A DNA stretch of 64,000 nt. Source: Oceanobacillus damuensis. Lineage in GTDB: Bacteria; Bacillota; Bacilli; Bacillales; Amphibacillaceae. The translations under genes were made by a program, and so were the position numbers. The notes under the pieces were generated by a model. It made no database searches. It had not been told where the DNA came from and saw only the letters and a program-made list of their open reading frames with translations. The stretch lies in NCBI RefSeq assembly GCF_001618145.1, contig NZ_LQNF01000013.1, positions 1 through 64,000 on the forward strand. The letters are read 5' to 3'. Below, piece after piece: positions 36,666 to 48,400 of the stretch (position 1 is its first letter; each line of letters opens with the position of its first letter).

Positions 36666-38665
36666 TTGAACAAAAAGTAAACGTTGAACAGCTTTCCATC
36701 AATACAATCAGAACATTGTCAATTGATGCTATTGAAAATGTGGGGTCTGGTCATCCAGGCCTTCCAATGGGTGCAGCGCCAATGGCCTATACCCTCTGGA
36801 CAAAATTAATGAATCACAACCCTAGTAATCCAAATTGGTTTAACCGTGATCGATTTACCTTGTCTGCAGGTCATGGCTCAATGTTATTATACAGCCTGCT
36901 GCATTTGACTGGTTATGATCTATCATTAGAAGACCTAAAAAACTTCCGCCAATGGGGCAGCAAAACTCCTGGGCATCCGGAATATGGTCATACACCTGGT
37001 GTTGAGGCTACAACAGGTCCATTAGGACAAGGAATTGGTATGGCAGTTGGAATGGCTATGGCTGAAAGGCACTTAGCTGCTACTTATAATCGAGATGATT
37101 TTAATATCATTGACCACTACACATATAGTCTTTGTGGTGATGGTGATCTTATGGAAGGTGTGTCGGCAGAAGCTGCTTCACTTGCGGGACACCTCAAACT
37201 GGGACGTTTAATTGTACTGTATGATTCGAACGATATTTCACTTGACGGGGATCTTGATAAGTCATTCAGTGACCGAACTGCTAGTCGATTTGAATCGTAT
37301 GGTTGGCAGGTTTTGCGTGTCGAGGATGGTAATGACATCGGTGCAGTTGAACAGGCCCTGTCAGAAGCAAGGGAAAACAAAAACCAGCCAACATTGATTG
37401 AAGTGAAGACAGTAATAGGCTACGGTTCTCCAAACAAAGGTGGTAAATCCGCTTCACATGGTGCACCTCTTGGGAAAGATGAAATAAAACTGGTAAAACA
37501 AAACTATGGATGGGAATATGATGAAGCATTTTATATTCCTGATGAAGTAAAAGCACATTTCTCAGTACTGAAGGAAGCGGGAGAACAAAAAGAACGACTC
37601 TGGAATGAATTGTTTGAACAATATCAAAAAGCATATCCAACGTCGGCTAAAGAATTAACCCAATCCATCAATGGTGACCTTCCAGAAGGATGGGATGCAG
37701 ATATCCCACATTATGAAATTGGGAAAGACAACTTAGCTACTCGTGCTTCCAGTGGAAAGGTATTGAATGCTTTTGCAAAAAACATACCAGAGTTATTCGG
37801 TGGTTCTGCTGATTTATCCTCTTCTAATAAAACATTCTTAGAAGGAGAAAGCGACTTCACCCCTGAAGATTATGCAGGCCGAAATATTTGGTTTGGAGTA
37901 CGTGAATTCGGAATGGGAACTGCACTTAACGGGATGGCTCTTCATGGGGGCTTAAGAGTATTTGGAGCAACATTCTTTGTTTTCTCAGACTATTTACGTC
38001 CTGCAATTCGTTTATCAGCACTAATGAAAGTACCTGTAACTTATGTTTTCACACATGATAGCATCGCTGTTGGTGAAGATGGTCCAACACATGAACCAGT
38101 TGAGCATTTAGCATCGTTGCGTGCAATGCCAGGATTGTCTACAATCCGACCGGCTGATGGGAACGAGACTGCAGCTGCCTGGAAATTGGCATTAGAAAGT
38201 AAAGATGAACCAACTGCACTTGTTCTGACACGTCAAAACTTGCCAACACTTATTGATCCAAAAACAGCATATGATGGTGTCAGCAAAGGTGCGTACGTGA
38301 TTTCTGAGGCAAAAGGTGACATTAGTGGGTTGTTATTAGCTTCCGGATCTGAGGTCGCTTTAGCTGTAGAAGCACAGAAGCAACTTGAAGAAGAGGGTAT
38401 TTTTGTCTCTGTTGTCAGTATGCCAAGCTGGGATCGATTTGAAAAACAATCCGATGCATATAAAGAAAGTGTACTGCCAAGCAATGTGAAAGTACGTCTT
38501 GGGATTGAAATGGGATCTTCATTTGGTTGGGGGAAATACCTTCATGAAAAAGGCCATGTACTGAGCGTCGATCAATTTGGAGCTTCTGCACCTGCGAATA
38601 AAATACTTGAAGAATATGGGTTTACCGTTGAAAATGTAGTTTCCCAGTTCAAAAAGCTTATTTAA
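36662..38665 (+). CDS. tkt: Transketolase
   Basis: 667-aa ThDP-dependent transketolase. The ThDP/Mg motif starts at [20 protein letters not shown], with [13 protein letters not shown] at the N-terminus and [22 protein letters not shown] in the pyrimidine domain. It moves two-carbon units to regenerate ribulose 5-phosphate for formaldehyde fixation. It overlaps fba by 4 bp and is followed by two hairpins before rpiB. Confidence 0.96.
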   Translation: MIEQKVNVEQLSINTIRTLSIDAIENVGSGHPGLPMGAAPMAYTLWTKLMNHNPSNPNWFNRDRFTLSAGHGSMLLYSLLHLTGYDLSLEDLKNFRQWGSKTPGHPEYGHTPGVEATTGPLGQGIGMAVGMAMAERHLAATYNRDDFNIIDHYTYSLCGDGDLMEGVSAEAASLAGHLKLGRLIVLYDSNDISLDGDLDKSFSDRTASRFESYGWQVLRVEDGNDIGAVEQALSEARENKNQPTLIEVKTVIGYGSPNKGGKSASHGAPLGKDEIKLVKQNYGWEYDEAFYIPDEVKAHFSVLKEAGEQKERLWNELFEQYQKAYPTSAKELTQSINGDLPEGWDADIPHYEIGKDNLATRASSGKVLNAFAKNIPELFGGSADLSSSNKTFLEGESDFTPEDYAGRNIWFGVREFGMGTALNGMALHGGLRVFGATFFVFSDYLRPAIRLSALMKVPVTYVFTHDSIAVGEDGPTHEPVEHLASLRAMPGLSTIRPADGNETAAAWKLALESKDEPTALVLTRQNLPTLIDPKTAYDGVSKGAYVISEAKGDISGLLLASGSEVALAVEAQKQLEEEGIFVSVVSMPSWDRFEKQSDAYKESVLPSNVKVRLGIEMGSSFGWGKYLHEKGHVLSVDQFGASAPANKILEEYGFTVENVVSQFKKLI

Positions 38666-38686
38666 GATTACTTTTAAATTAAAATA

Positions 38687-38765
38687 AATCTGTGTATCTA
38701 ACACACAGATTGCTTGGATCAGGAATGTAGGTAGGTTTCATCCATTGATGAAACTGCCTACATTT
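38687..38765 (+). terminator. Two successive stem-loops between tkt and rpiB
   Basis: AATCTGTGT/ACACAGATT (38687-38711) is followed by a longer stem from AATGTAGG with TTTCATC paired to GATGAAA and CCTACATTTAT (38723-38765). The second lies 26 bp before the rpiB start and could terminate or attenuate read-through from tkt. Confidence 0.7.
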
Positions 38766-38791
38766 ATATTGATTTAGAAGGAGGATATAAT

Positions 38792-39235
38792 ATGAAAGTT
38801 GCAATCGCGTCTGATCATGGAGGTATAAACATTCGTAAAGAAATAACCTCATTGTTGGAAGAAATGAATATTGAATTCATAGATTTAGGGTGTGAATGTA
38901 CCAATTCTGTTGACTATCCAGATTATGCTTTTCCGGTAGCTAATAAAGTTTCAAGCGGTGAGGTAGATCGCGGCATTCTAATTTGCGGTACAGGTATCGG
39001 TATGAGTATTGCGGCAAACAAGGTAAAAGGGGTTCGTTGTGCACTCGTTCATGATACATTTAGCGCTCGGGTAACCAGAGAGCATAATGATACCAATATA
39101 TTAGCAATGGGAGAAAGAGTGATTGGCCCGGGACTTGCCCGCGATATTGTAAAAGTATGGCTGGACACGAACTTTGAGTACGGAAGGCATGAAAATCGTG
39201 TGAATAAAATAAAAGCATATGAAGTTAGCTCTTGA
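38792..39235 (+). CDS. rpiB: Ribose-5-phosphate isomerase B
   Basis: 147-aa RpiB/LacAB-family isomerase. SDHGG at residues 7-11, VDYPDYAF, the active-site loop ICGTGIGMSIAANKVKGVRCA and the TREHNDTNILAMG segment are all present. It interconverts ribose 5-phosphate and ribulose 5-phosphate, the formaldehyde acceptor precursor. AGAAGGAGG precedes the ATG. It ends the first plus-strand RuMP run. Confidence 0.95.
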   Translation: MKVAIASDHGGINIRKEITSLLEEMNIEFIDLGCECTNSVDYPDYAFPVANKVSSGEVDRGILICGTGIGMSIAANKVKGVRCALVHDTFSARVTREHNDTNILAMGERVIGPGLARDIVKVWLDTNFEYGRHENRVNKIKAYEVSS

Positions 39236-39325
39236 CTAATATTTTTAAGATGGCTGCTGCGAAAATTAAAAGGTGATATTTCTTTACCGCAGTTACATTT
39301 GTCGAAAATTACAATAGATAGAACA

Positions 39326-39386
39326 AAAGGATATAAACAGTCTCACTTCCTTTTCTATAGGAATGAGACTATTTATATCCTTCTTT
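39326..39386. terminator. Bidirectional terminator between rpiB and the oxidoreductase gene
   Basis: AAAGGATATAAA and TTTATATCCTT with inner AGTCTCA/TGAGACT and TTCC/GGAA form a long stem flanked by A and T runs, between convergent genes. Confidence 0.85.
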
Positions 39387-39402
39387 TGATTCCCGAAGCA
39401 CG

Positions 39403-40383
39403 CTATTTTTCACCAGGAAAAAATATCCCTTCCTTCTTCCTGACAATTTCTAGGTATTTTACTACTAGGCGGCTTCTTTCCATCAGCTCATCATGGTAAG
39501 TCTTATCATTTTCCTCAATCATTCTTACAAATGCCTCAACCTCATATACCATATCCAATTCAGGACTTGTTTGTGTAAGTACCTCTGTTTTTTTGGTTTT
39601 CCGGTCATAAAAGCTGATCGTATTGATGGGAGCAAGATGGTCTATCGTTAATGTACCATCTTCTCCATGGATTTCTGATGGGATGGTACCCTGTGCTATT
39701 TTTGAGCACATAATGGTAACATGAAAACCATTATACATAACTACCAAAGTTCCACTTCCATCTATCCCATTCGATAGCTTTACTGGAAAGTAGTGAATAT
39801 CTTGCGGTTCTCCGAATAGATCAATTGCCATGCTCAACGGGTATACACCTAAATCCATTAACGCCCCGCCGGCAAATTCTTTAGAAAAAATATTTGGAAC
39901 CTCACCTTTTTTATATGCGTCGTAACGTGAGGAGTATTGTATATATTGCAACAATGCACCGCTGACCTGGCCCGTGTTTGGTAATGCCTCTTTTAGAAGG
40001 TCATAGTTGGGGGTAAATAAATGACGATGTCCTTCAAAAATAAACACTTCTTGCCTGCTTGCTTCTCTTTCCAATTTTTCCCACTGGTCTTCCGTATACA
40101 CCAATGGTTTTTCACAAAATACATGCTTTCCCTGAATAACGCTTTTCAGTACATGATCATAGTGTAATGTATTCGGAGAAGCTATATAGATAAAATCAGT
40201 TGGTTCCTGCAGCATTTCATCGATATCCGTATACCATTTCGCGCCACCGTTTTCTTCTGCAAACTGTTTTGCCTTTTCTGACGATCTGGAATAGACTGAA
40301 TGAAGCTTTGCTTTACCTGAAGCATTCGTTGCTTCAATGAATTTCTCTGTAATCCAGCTAGTTCCGATTGTAGAAAAAATCAT
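39403..40383 (-). CDS. Gfo/Idh/MocA-family oxidoreductase
   Basis: 326-aa NAD(P)-dependent sugar-type oxidoreductase. The start MIFSTIGTSWITEKFIEA (ATG 40383) is nine bases after AAAAGG; upstream in-frame ATGs lack spacing. The Rossmann part shows FIYIASPNTLHYDHVLKSVIQGKHVFCEKPL, with the conserved EKP, and the C-terminal domain contains GGALMDLGVYPLSMAIDLFG. The substrate is not predictable. It has no HxlR-like motif, so its role in the island is uncertain. Confidence 0.85.
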   Translation of the reverse strand: MIFSTIGTSWITEKFIEATNASGKAKLHSVYSRSSEKAKQFAEENGGAKWYTDIDEMLQEPTDFIYIASPNTLHYDHVLKSVIQGKHVFCEKPLVYTEDQWEKLEREASRQEVFIFEGHRHLFTPNYDLLKEALPNTGQVSGALLQYIQYSSRYDAYKKGEVPNIFSKEFAGGALMDLGVYPLSMAIDLFGEPQDIHYFPVKLSNGIDGSGTLVVMYNGFHVTIMCSKIAQGTIPSEIHGEDGTLTIDHLAPINTISFYDRKTKKTEVLTQTSPELDMVYEVEAFVRMIEENDKTYHDELMERSRLVVKYLEIVRKKEGIFFPGEK

Positions 40384-40562
40384 TTTTATCATCCTTTTCT
40401 TTCTACATTTTAAAAGCCAATTATACAACAGAGAAGCGTTAACCGCTATTTTAATTTTTCGACAATAAAAGTCAAAACCTCTCTCTTGTAAACTAAAGAT
40501 TCCGAATTATGAGGGTAGTACTAAAGTAAATGCAAGAACCAAACGCTGGAAAATTATCTTGA

Positions 40563-41543
40563 TTACCCTTCATGGTAGGATTCAATGAATTGTAGTTTGC
40601 TATTATTTCCCCCAATTGCAAGGAAGGATTGTGTTACTATTAAACCATTTTCCTGCTTCCGAACGCCTTTCATAATATGTTCATCGGAAATTGCTGCTGC
40701 AGCAAAAAGACATTCATCTGATCTGACAATATCATCTAATGTTAAAACTTTATCAGGATTTGGAATTCCCATCTTTATACAACGATCAATTTCTGCTTTA
40801 TTTTGAGGAGCTAATTTCCCTTGAAAATCTCCACCTAAACATTTCAAGGCGGTTGCCGCAATTACTCCTTCTGGTGCACCACCAGTACCTACTAATATAT
40901 CTACGTCTATTCCATCAATTGCTGTAGTTAATGAACTTGTAATATCTCCATCTGTAAACAATCGAACGCTAGCGCCTAACTCAAGAACTTCTTTGACAAA
41001 ATGATCATGACGGGGTCTATCCTGGATCATGACCGTTAATTCCTTTACATCTTTTCCAAGTGCTTCAGCAACGGAGTACATGTTTTCCGTTAAGGACAGG
41101 TTTATATCGATAGCCCCTTTTGCTTTAGGACCAACGGCTAATTTTTTCATATACATGTCTGGAGCATGCAGCAAACTCCCACCGACAGCAGCAGCAATTA
41201 CAGCAATTGAGTTATTCTTCCCTTTTGATAACGCAGTCGTTCCATCGACAGGATCAACCGCAATATCTATTTCAGGCCCAAAACCTGTTCCAACTCTTTC
41301 ACCAATATAAAGCATTGGGGCTTCGTCCATCTCCCCTTCTCCAATAACAATCGAAGCTTTCATATCAATACGGTTCAGTCGATTACGCATTGCTTCTGTT
41401 CCAGCGTCATCAGCTTGAATTTTATTCCCCTTACCTTTCCATGGATAGGCAGCAATAGCAGCTTGCTGTACCACATCGAGGAAATCCATGGATAACATTC
41501 TAACACCCTGTTTACTGATTACATTCGTTTTTAATTCACTCAT
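40563..41543 (-). CDS. glpX: Class II fructose-1,6-bisphosphatase GlpX
   Basis: 326-aa GlpX-type phosphatase. Metal and substrate motifs are ASIVIGEGEMDEAPMLYIGE, DIAVDPVDGTTALSKG, and VGTGGAPEGVIAA. It dephosphorylates fructose 1,6-bisphosphate and, in methylotrophic Bacillus, also sedoheptulose 1,7-bisphosphate, which is a key step of the SBPase variant of the RuMP cycle. It has its own HxlR-like motif upstream (41608-41634), so it is probably formaldehyde-responsive. Confidence 0.95.
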   Translation of the reverse strand: MSELKTNVISKQGVRMLSMDFLDVVQQAAIAAYPWKGKGNKIQADDAGTEAMRNRLNRIDMKASIVIGEGEMDEAPMLYIGERVGTGFGPEIDIAVDPVDGTTALSKGKNNSIAVIAAAVGGSLLHAPDMYMKKLAVGPKAKGAIDINLSLTENMYSVAEALGKDVKELTVMIQDRPRHDHFVKEVLELGASVRLFTDGDITSSLTTAIDGIDVDILVGTGGAPEGVIAATALKCLGGDFQGKLAPQNKAEIDRCIKMGIPNPDKVLTLDDIVRSDECLFAAAAISDEHIMKGVRKQENGLIVTQSFLAIGGNNSKLQFIESYHEG

Positions 41544-41607
41544 TCGAATCCTCCTTTTAAGTTAAAATCTTTGTTAATTAATTATAACTCGTACAGTACT
41601 GACTTAT

Positions 41608-41634
41608 AAGTATGCACTTTAATAACATATAGTA
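41608..41634 (-). promoter_or_regulatory. HxlR-like regulatory motif, site 3
   Basis: AAGTATGCACTTTA followed by ACATATAGTA on the plus strand, i.e. the motif pointing at glpX, about 65 bp upstream of its start. Confidence 0.65.
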
Positions 41635-41719
41635 AGAAGATTGATACCATTAACACTAATCGGAATACTCCTCAGATACCAACTTGTACGGATGTTTGCC
41701 AGAAGTTCTTTGCATGTTG

Positions 41720-42706
<987 letters not shown>

Positions 42707-42829
42707 TTATTTATTTCCACCCCTATCATCCTGCATATCCGGACGTTAAAATGAGAGGTTTCTTCGTGTGTACTTCTAGTAGACCTATTAGAACTCTATG
42801 TTTTGCATTACCTTTTGTACATATAATTG

Positions 42830-43666
42830 TTATAGCAGGTTGGGAATATAGTTATTCTTGTTATTTTTTAGTTGTAAAAGATTTTCCACTGCGTAGGCAA
42901 ACCCATCTTCATCATTTTTTTTCGTTACTATATCCGCTATATCCTGAATATGTGAGGAGGCATTTCCCATTGCAATTGAAGTGGTAGCTACTTCTAATTG
43001 GGAAAGATCGTTATCTCCATCTCCGATCGCATAAATCTCATCAAATGGCCGGTTCATTATTTGTTGATAGCGCAATATCGCCTTCCCCTTTTGTGCTTCA
43101 TTTGAAGTGATTTCCAAATTATTTGGAAAAGAAGAGGCTACCGAAATATCCAGCTGGGAAGCCAATGCTTTTCTTACTTCTTTAATCTTGTTTAATTGAC
43201 TATAGTCTACCAAAGCAATGAGTTTGTATATTTTCAGATTATCCATTTGCAAAATAGCATCGTAATTGCATTGTCGGAATATGGCATCTAATTCTTCTTT
43301 GCTTTTCTGATGCAAAGGAGGTAAAGATGACGGAAAGTTCCCGTGATTAGTGTATACAAGGATTCCTACTCCCATATTTTTTAATATGGTAAATATGTTT
43401 TTATAACTGGAAATAGCAATAGTAGCTTCATAGAGAACCTCATTAGATTTTGAATAAAGAATAGAACCATTGATACAGAATATTGGTACATTCAGATTTT
43501 TTATTTCTTCAAATTTTATTACATCCTTATATGCCCTTCCTGTGTTGATGATGACTTCATATCCCTTTTCTTGTAATTCATTTAATGCTGCAATACTTCG
43601 CTCGGATATTTCATGTTGCGAATTCAATAAGGTGCCATCTAAATCGATTGAAAAACACTTCATCAT
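42830..43666 (-). CDS. Cof-type HAD-IIB phosphatase
   Basis: 278-aa haloacid-dehalogenase phosphatase. The nucleophile motif is SIDLDGTLLNSQHEIS at the N-terminus, motif II is INTGRAY, and motifs III/IV are KGKAILRYQ and YAIGDGDNDLSQLE. The C2B cap places it with the Cof/YwpJ sugar-phosphate phosphatases. The substrate is unknown; a sugar phosphate of the RuMP cycle is possible from location only. Confidence 0.88.
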   Translation of the reverse strand: MMKCFSIDLDGTLLNSQHEISERSIAALNELQEKGYEVIINTGRAYKDVIKFEEIKNLNVPIFCINGSILYSKSNEVLYEATIAISSYKNIFTILKNMGVGILVYTNHGNFPSSLPPLHQKSKEELDAIFRQCNYDAILQMDNLKIYKLIALVDYSQLNKIKEVRKALASQLDISVASSFPNNLEITSNEAQKGKAILRYQQIMNRPFDEIYAIGDGDNDLSQLEVATTSIAMGNASSHIQDIADIVTKKNDEDGFAYAVENLLQLKNNKNNYIPNLL

Positions 43667-43732
43667 TTCACCCCTGATTTTTATTCTTACTGCGATGGGT
43701 ATCGTATATTTCTTATTCGTATCGCATTCTCT

Positions 43733-43823
43733 TTAGAAAACTTGGCATGCGCCAAGCCCTTTCGGCGAATGCCTTAGTTGCACTTATGCAAGTAAGAAAG
43801 TATAAACTTTCTTACTTGCCAAA
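43733..43823 (-). repeat. TTAGAAAACTTGGCATG intergenic repeat doubling as gnd terminator
   Basis: The repeat begins TTAGAAAACTTGGCATGCGC, with CTTGGC/GCCAAG hairpin, and ends with GCAAGTAAGAAAGT paired to ACTTTCTTACTTGC. A near-identical element is at 53238-53328 after hxlA copy 2. It lies 54 bp after gnd and would act as its terminator. Confidence 0.8.
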
Positions 43824-43876
43824 AAATTTGGCTTGCATAAATTTATATGACCAATGTCTCCACTTTATAGAAATGA

Positions 43877-45292
43877 TCACTTTTGCATCCAATTTGTATG
43901 AAACGTACCTTCCTTGTCCTTGCGCTCGTACGTATGCGCACCAAAATAGTCACGTTGTGCTTGAATTAGGTTTGCTGGAAGGTCAGCTGTACGATAGCTA
44001 TCATAGTAAGCAATCGCGCTGGAGAATGTCGGCGCAGGGATCCCGTATTGAACTGCTAATGCAACAACCTCTCGTAATGCAGACTGGTAGTTCTCCACAA
44101 TCTCTTTGAAATAAGGATCCAGCATCAAGTTCGCTAATTGGGCTTCACGATCATAAGCATCTTTTATTTTTTGCAGGAAGTTTGCACGGATAATACAGCC
44201 ACCACGCCAGATCATCGCAATATCTCCATATTGAAGATCCCAGCCGTTCTCCTCAGAAGCTGCACGCAATTGGGCAAATCCTTGGGCATAGGATACGATC
44301 TTACTCATATACAATGCTTTACGGACAGCTTCGATCAGTTCCTCGCGATGGGCTTCCTGTTTTTGTGTCGCTGGACCAGATAATATACTGCTTGCTTTCA
44401 CACGCTCGTCTTTCAACGAGGAAACGAATCGCGCAAATACAGACTCGGTAATCAACGGGAGTGGCACACCTAGATCCAAAGCGTTTTTGCTGGTCCACTT
44501 TCCAGTTCCTTTCTGTCCTGCCTTATCCATGATCACATCTACTAAGGGCTTTCCTGTTTCCTCATCTGTTTTTGTAAAGATTTCTGCACTAATTTCAATT
44601 AGGTAACTGTCAAGCTCACCTTTGTTCCACTCTGTGAATACTTCATGCAACTCATTCGCATCCATGCCAAGTACATTTTTCAGAATATCGTAAGCTTCTG
44701 CAATCAGCTGCATATCGCCATATTCGATTCCGTTATGCACCATCTTCACGAAATGACCTGCACCATTTGGTCCAATGTATGTCACACATGGTTCACCATC
44801 TACTTTCGCAGATATAGCTTCAAAGATTGGTGCTACCAGCTCATAAGCTTCCTTCTGACCACCAGGCATCATGGATGGACCTTTTAATGCACCCTCTTCA
44901 CCACCGGAAACCCCTGTTCCAATGAAGTGGATACCCGTTTCATCAAGCATTTTGTTACGACGCATCGTATCTTCAAACAACGTGTTTCCGCCATCGATCA
45001 GAATATCGCCTTTTTCAAGGTAAGGCTGTAACGATTCGATTGTTGCATCCGTTGCCGCTCCCGCTTTTACCATTAAAAGGATTTTACGGGGCTTTTCAAG
45101 TGAATTCACAAATTCCTCAATGGTCTTTGCTCCAGTAAAGTTCTTCCCTTCTGCTTCATTTGCTAGAAAGTCGTCTGTTTTTTCATAGGAGCGGTTAAAT
45201 ACTGCTACAGAATATCCTCTGCTTTCTATATTTAAAGCTAAGTTTTTTCCCATTACCGCCAAACCGATAACACCAATTTCCTGTTTTTTCAT
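43877..45292 (-). CDS. gnd: NADP-dependent 6-phosphogluconate dehydrogenase (decarboxylating)
   Basis: 471-aa enzyme. The Rossmann motif [24 protein letters not shown] (NADP-type), the substrate loop [11 protein letters not shown], and the [20 protein letters not shown] helix are present. It converts 6-phosphogluconate to ribulose 5-phosphate and CO2. With zwf it makes the dissimilatory (cyclic) RuMP pathway that oxidises formaldehyde to CO2 with NADPH gain. It follows zwf by 81 bp on the same strand. Confidence 0.96.
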   Translation of the reverse strand: MKKQEIGVIGLAVMGKNLALNIESRGYSVAVFNRSYEKTDDFLANEAEGKNFTGAKTIEEFVNSLEKPRKILLMVKAGAATDATIESLQPYLEKGDILIDGGNTLFEDTMRRNKMLDETGIHFIGTGVSGGEEGALKGPSMMPGGQKEAYELVAPIFEAISAKVDGEPCVTYIGPNGAGHFVKMVHNGIEYGDMQLIAEAYDILKNVLGMDANELHEVFTEWNKGELDSYLIEISAEIFTKTDEETGKPLVDVIMDKAGQKGTGKWTSKNALDLGVPLPLITESVFARFVSSLKDERVKASSILSGPATQKQEAHREELIEAVRKALYMSKIVSYAQGFAQLRAASEENGWDLQYGDIAMIWRGGCIIRANFLQKIKDAYDREAQLANLMLDPYFKEIVENYQSALREVVALAVQYGIPAPTFSSAIAYYDSYRTADLPANLIQAQRDYFGAHTYERKDKEGTFHTNWMQK

Positions 45293-45373
45293 ATTTGAGT
45301 CATCCCTTCTATTTTTTAAAAATGTTAAATCGCTTTTTTACTTTTTCGGTCCAGTTTTAATGAAGAACTTAAT

Positions 45374-46903
45374 CTACCACCATTTAAATCCATCGTCTTT
45401 CAATAATTGATTAGCAGCCTCTGGACCCATGGAGCCTGATGGATACATGTGCAATGGCAGATTATCTTCCTTAAACGCTTCCAAAATCGGTTGAATCCAT
45501 TCCCAGGATAATTCGAGTTCTCTCCAATGAGCAAAGAAAGTCTGATCTCCCTGCAAGGCATCAAATAATAATAGCTCATAGGCCTCCGGAATATCTTTTT
45601 GACTTTTGGAAAATTCTACTGTAATCGGCTCAATCTCACCATCTTTTAATGGATTCCTGCTATTCAGTCGAAAGAAAACCCCTTCATTCGGACTTATTTC
45701 AATGATCAGGATATTCGGTGGTAAATTCTTATTTTGGGTATTGCAGACATCTTCAAATGGGTTTTTGAATTCAATTACAATACGGGTAGACTTCTCTTTC
45801 ATTCTTTTGCCTGTACGGATATAGAATGGAACGCCACTCCAGAAAGGATCTTCTAACCGAATACGTGCAGCGATAAATGTATCTGTTTTTGAGGTTTCAC
45901 TGACTCCTTGTTCTTCCGTATATCCCACAACAGGTTTTCCCAGTACTTCTCCTGCACGATACTGGCCTCGTATGACATCCGAGTGTAATCCTTCTTTCTG
46001 TATTGGCTGAAGAGACTCCATAATCTTGCTTTTCTGTTTGCGGATATTTTTTATACTATCGTTTTTGGGCAAATATACAGCTGTCATCATCAACATTTGC
46101 AGCATATGATTTTGAACCATATCGCGAATTGCACCAGACTTTTCATAAAAATCCGCCCTGTTTTCTATGCCAACTGTTTCACTTGCAGTAATTTGTACAT
46201 TGGCAATATGTTCATTCGTCCATAATGTTTTGATAACAGGATTAGCAAATTTAAGAGCTTCGAGGTTTTGTACCATAGATTTGCCGAGGTAGTGGTCTAT
46301 ACGGTAAATTTCGTCTTCATCAAAGGCTATACTTAGTTTCTTGTTTAGCTGCTGGGCTGTTTTCAAGTCTTCCCCAAACGGTTTTTCGATAATTAGACGC
46401 TTCCAGCCTTTTGTAGAGCTTAGCCCGCTTTTTTTGATGTTCATAGTAATGGCATCGAAAAGTTGTGGTGCAACAGATAAATAAAACAAACGATTTTCCG
46501 GGATATTTAATTCCTCTTCATTTCGTTGAATAAGCTCTAATAATTTAATATATTCCTTATCATTGTTTACATCTAAAGTACTGTATTGAAATGCTTGAAT
46601 GAATTCTTCCATCCTTGAATGATCCGCTGGCAGACGTCTGGAAAAGGTAGTTAGTGATTCCTTTATATGGGTTTGGAAGGATTCATTCGACCAATCTCTT
46701 CTGCCCAGACCTATAACAGAAAATGAATCAGGGATTTTTCCATCTAGGAATAGATTATAAAGTGCTGGGAATACTTTCCTTTTAGCTAAATCACCTGTTG
46801 CCCCAAATAAGACCATCGTTGCAGAATCTAATTCTAATGACTTCACGTTACTTATGCTGTTATCTTCCAGGTCAATATTACGTTTGACAGCTATACCGTC
46901 CAT
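45374..46903 (-). CDS. zwf: Glucose-6-phosphate 1-dehydrogenase
   Basis: 509-aa Zwf. The nucleotide motif is GATGDLAKRKVFPALYNL, the active site is RIDHYLGKSMVQNL, and the IIEKPFGEDLKTA and FYIRTGKRMKEK segments are present. It oxidises glucose 6-phosphate, giving NADPH. It is divergently transcribed from hxlR, and the 190-bp gap holds an HxlR-like motif. In cyclic RuMP metabolism this is the entry to formaldehyde oxidation. Confidence 0.96.
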   Translation of the reverse strand: MDGIAVKRNIDLEDNSISNVKSLELDSATMVLFGATGDLAKRKVFPALYNLFLDGKIPDSFSVIGLGRRDWSNESFQTHIKESLTTFSRRLPADHSRMEEFIQAFQYSTLDVNNDKEYIKLLELIQRNEEELNIPENRLFYLSVAPQLFDAITMNIKKSGLSSTKGWKRLIIEKPFGEDLKTAQQLNKKLSIAFDEDEIYRIDHYLGKSMVQNLEALKFANPVIKTLWTNEHIANVQITASETVGIENRADFYEKSGAIRDMVQNHMLQMLMMTAVYLPKNDSIKNIRKQKSKIMESLQPIQKEGLHSDVIRGQYRAGEVLGKPVVGYTEEQGVSETSKTDTFIAARIRLEDPFWSGVPFYIRTGKRMKEKSTRIVIEFKNPFEDVCNTQNKNLPPNILIIEISPNEGVFFRLNSRNPLKDGEIEPITVEFSKSQKDIPEAYELLLFDALQGDQTFFAHWRELELSWEWIQPILEAFKEDNLPLHMYPSGSMGPEAANQLLKDDGFKWW

Positions 46904-46994
46904 CTAAACTCCTCCTTTTTATAGTTATGGGTTTAATTGTGTGACTTGTTAAATTATTCTTTCTCTAATTATAATCTTAAGAACTCATACTTGT

Positions 46995-47022
46995 AAGTAC
47001 GCACTTTTTTGTTATATAGTAT
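46995..47022. promoter_or_regulatory. HxlR-like regulatory motif, site 4 (zwf/hxlR divergent region)
   Basis: AAGTACGCACTT then TTTTGTT and ATATAGTAT. It lies 92 bp upstream of zwf and 70 bp upstream of hxlR, so it could act on both. A hairpin AATAACACCGTTTTTAAAAT with GTGTTATT lies next to it at 47028-47056. Confidence 0.7.
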
Positions 47023-47092
47023 AAAAAATAACACCGTTTTTAAAATAGTGTTATTTTTACCACTATTAAAATAACGAAAAGGGGAGATTACA

Positions 47093-47449
47093 TTGAGAGA
47101 ACTAAGCAATAAGACGTTTAATTGTGGAAAAGAACTTACACTTGCCATTATCGGTGGCAAATGGAAAATGCTTATTATGTGGCACCTTGGAAAAGAAGGA
47201 ACGAAGCGATTTGGTGAACTCAAAGCTTTAATCCCCGGAATTACGCAACGAATGCTCGTTAGTCAGTTAAGGGAACTGGAGGAAGATCTTATTATTCACC
47301 GTGAAGTCTACCCGGTTGTTCCGCCAAAGGTAGAGTATTCATTGACTGAAAAGGGAGAAAGCCTGATGCCGATTCTCGAAGCTATGTATGAATGGGGTAA
47401 TGATTATATAGAAAATGTAATGAATGCAGATTCTGTTTTAATTGACTAA
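47093..47449 (+). CDS. hxlR: HxlR, formaldehyde-responsive activator of RuMP genes
   Basis: 118-aa winged-helix regulator of the HxlR family, starting with TTG after GGGGAG. The helix-turn-helix region is [27 protein letters not shown]. Cys11 and Lys13 (TFNCGKELT) are conserved at the positions reported in B. subtilis HxlR to be cross-linked by formaldehyde, triggering activation. It lies just upstream of hxlA copy 1, as in B. subtilis, and is the best candidate for binding the eight repeated motifs. Confidence 0.93.
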   Translation: MRELSNKTFNCGKELTLAIIGGKWKMLIMWHLGKEGTKRFGELKALIPGITQRMLVSQLRELEEDLIIHREVYPVVPPKVEYSLTEKGESLMPILEAMYEWGNDYIENVMNADSVLID

Positions 47450-47507
47450 TCTAATATATGTAAAAATCTATTCATCTATCATGAGTTTTACGTAACAGTA
47501 TATTTTT

Positions 47508-47537
47508 ATACACTATATGAATTTAAAGTGCGTACTT
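47508..47537 (+). promoter_or_regulatory. HxlR-like regulatory motif, site 5 (hxlA copy 1)
   Basis: ATACACTATATG, AATTTA, AAGTGCGTACTT, about 80 bp upstream of hxlA copy 1. An AGTATATTTTTATACACT dyad overlaps its 5' side and could be a second half-site. Confidence 0.75.
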
Positions 47538-47617
47538 TTATTCCAGAATGTTCTATCATATAATCTGAATAAGCACCAAAACAAATCTATTAAATTTACT
47601 AAAGGAGTGGAGCGTTC

Positions 47618-48259
47618 ATGGAATTACAATTAGCTTTGGATTTAGTTAATATTCCAGAAGCAAAAAAAATAGTAGAGGAGGTACAGGATCATATTGACAT
47701 CGTGGAAATTGGTACACCGGTTGTCAAAATCGAAGGATTAAAAGCAGTAAAAGAAATCAAAGATGCCTTTCCTCATTTACAAGTATTGGCAGATTTAAAA
47801 ACAATGGATGCTGCAGGTTATGAAGTTTTGAAGGCATCTGAAGCTGGCGCCGATATCATCACTATTCTTGGGGTAGCCGAAGATGCATCTATCAAAGGTG
47901 CTGTAGAAGAAGCGAAAAAACAAGGGAAAAAAATCCTGGTTGATCTGATTGCAGTAAAAGACATTAAGAAAAGAGCTAAAGAACTGGATGCACTTGGTGT
48001 AGATTATATCTGTGTCCACACTGGTTATGACTTGCAGGCAGAGGGTAAAAACTCATTTAAAGACCTTGAAGCGATTAAAGGTGTCGTGAAAAACGCAAAA
48101 ACTGCTATCGCTGGCGGGATTAAGTTAGAAACGTTGCCAGAAGTATTGAAGTCACAGCCTGATCTTGTCATCGTTGGCGGCGGTATTGCCAATCAAGAAG
48201 ACAAAAAGGATGCAGCTTCCAAAATACAGAACTTAATGAAACAAGCTGCACTAGCTTAA
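47618..48259 (+). CDS. hxlA: 3-Hexulose-6-phosphate synthase, copy 1
   Basis: 213-aa TIM-barrel enzyme that condenses formaldehyde with ribulose 5-phosphate. Family motifs: MELQLALDLVNIPEA, EIGTPVVKIEG, the metal-binding DLKTMDAAGYE (DxKxxD), GVDYICVHTGYDLQA, and VIVGGGIAN. It has an AAAGGAGTGG site and sits downstream of hxlR and a regulatory motif. Two near-identical paralogues are in the window (copy 2 at 53357, copy 3 at 54724). No isomerase follows this copy. Confidence 0.96.
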   Translation: MELQLALDLVNIPEAKKIVEEVQDHIDIVEIGTPVVKIEGLKAVKEIKDAFPHLQVLADLKTMDAAGYEVLKASEAGADIITILGVAEDASIKGAVEEAKKQGKKILVDLIAVKDIKKRAKELDALGVDYICVHTGYDLQAEGKNSFKDLEAIKGVVKNAKTAIAGGIKLETLPEVLKSQPDLVIVGGGIANQEDKKDAASKIQNLMKQAALA

Positions 48260-48400
48260 TTTCCTGCAATTTATTTAAAAAGAGCAATTTGCACAAAAAA
48301 TTATCTGAATATTACTATAAGAAATATTAGTTAAAATGTTTTGCATGTAAGCGTTGTATAAAATAAACGATGTATAAATTAAACTATAGGAGTGAAGAAA

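Noticed and set aside
43747-44109. 120-codon plus-strand frame over the gnd end
   Set aside because: Antisense shadow of gnd joined to the repeat element; codon pattern and lack of a site argue against a gene.
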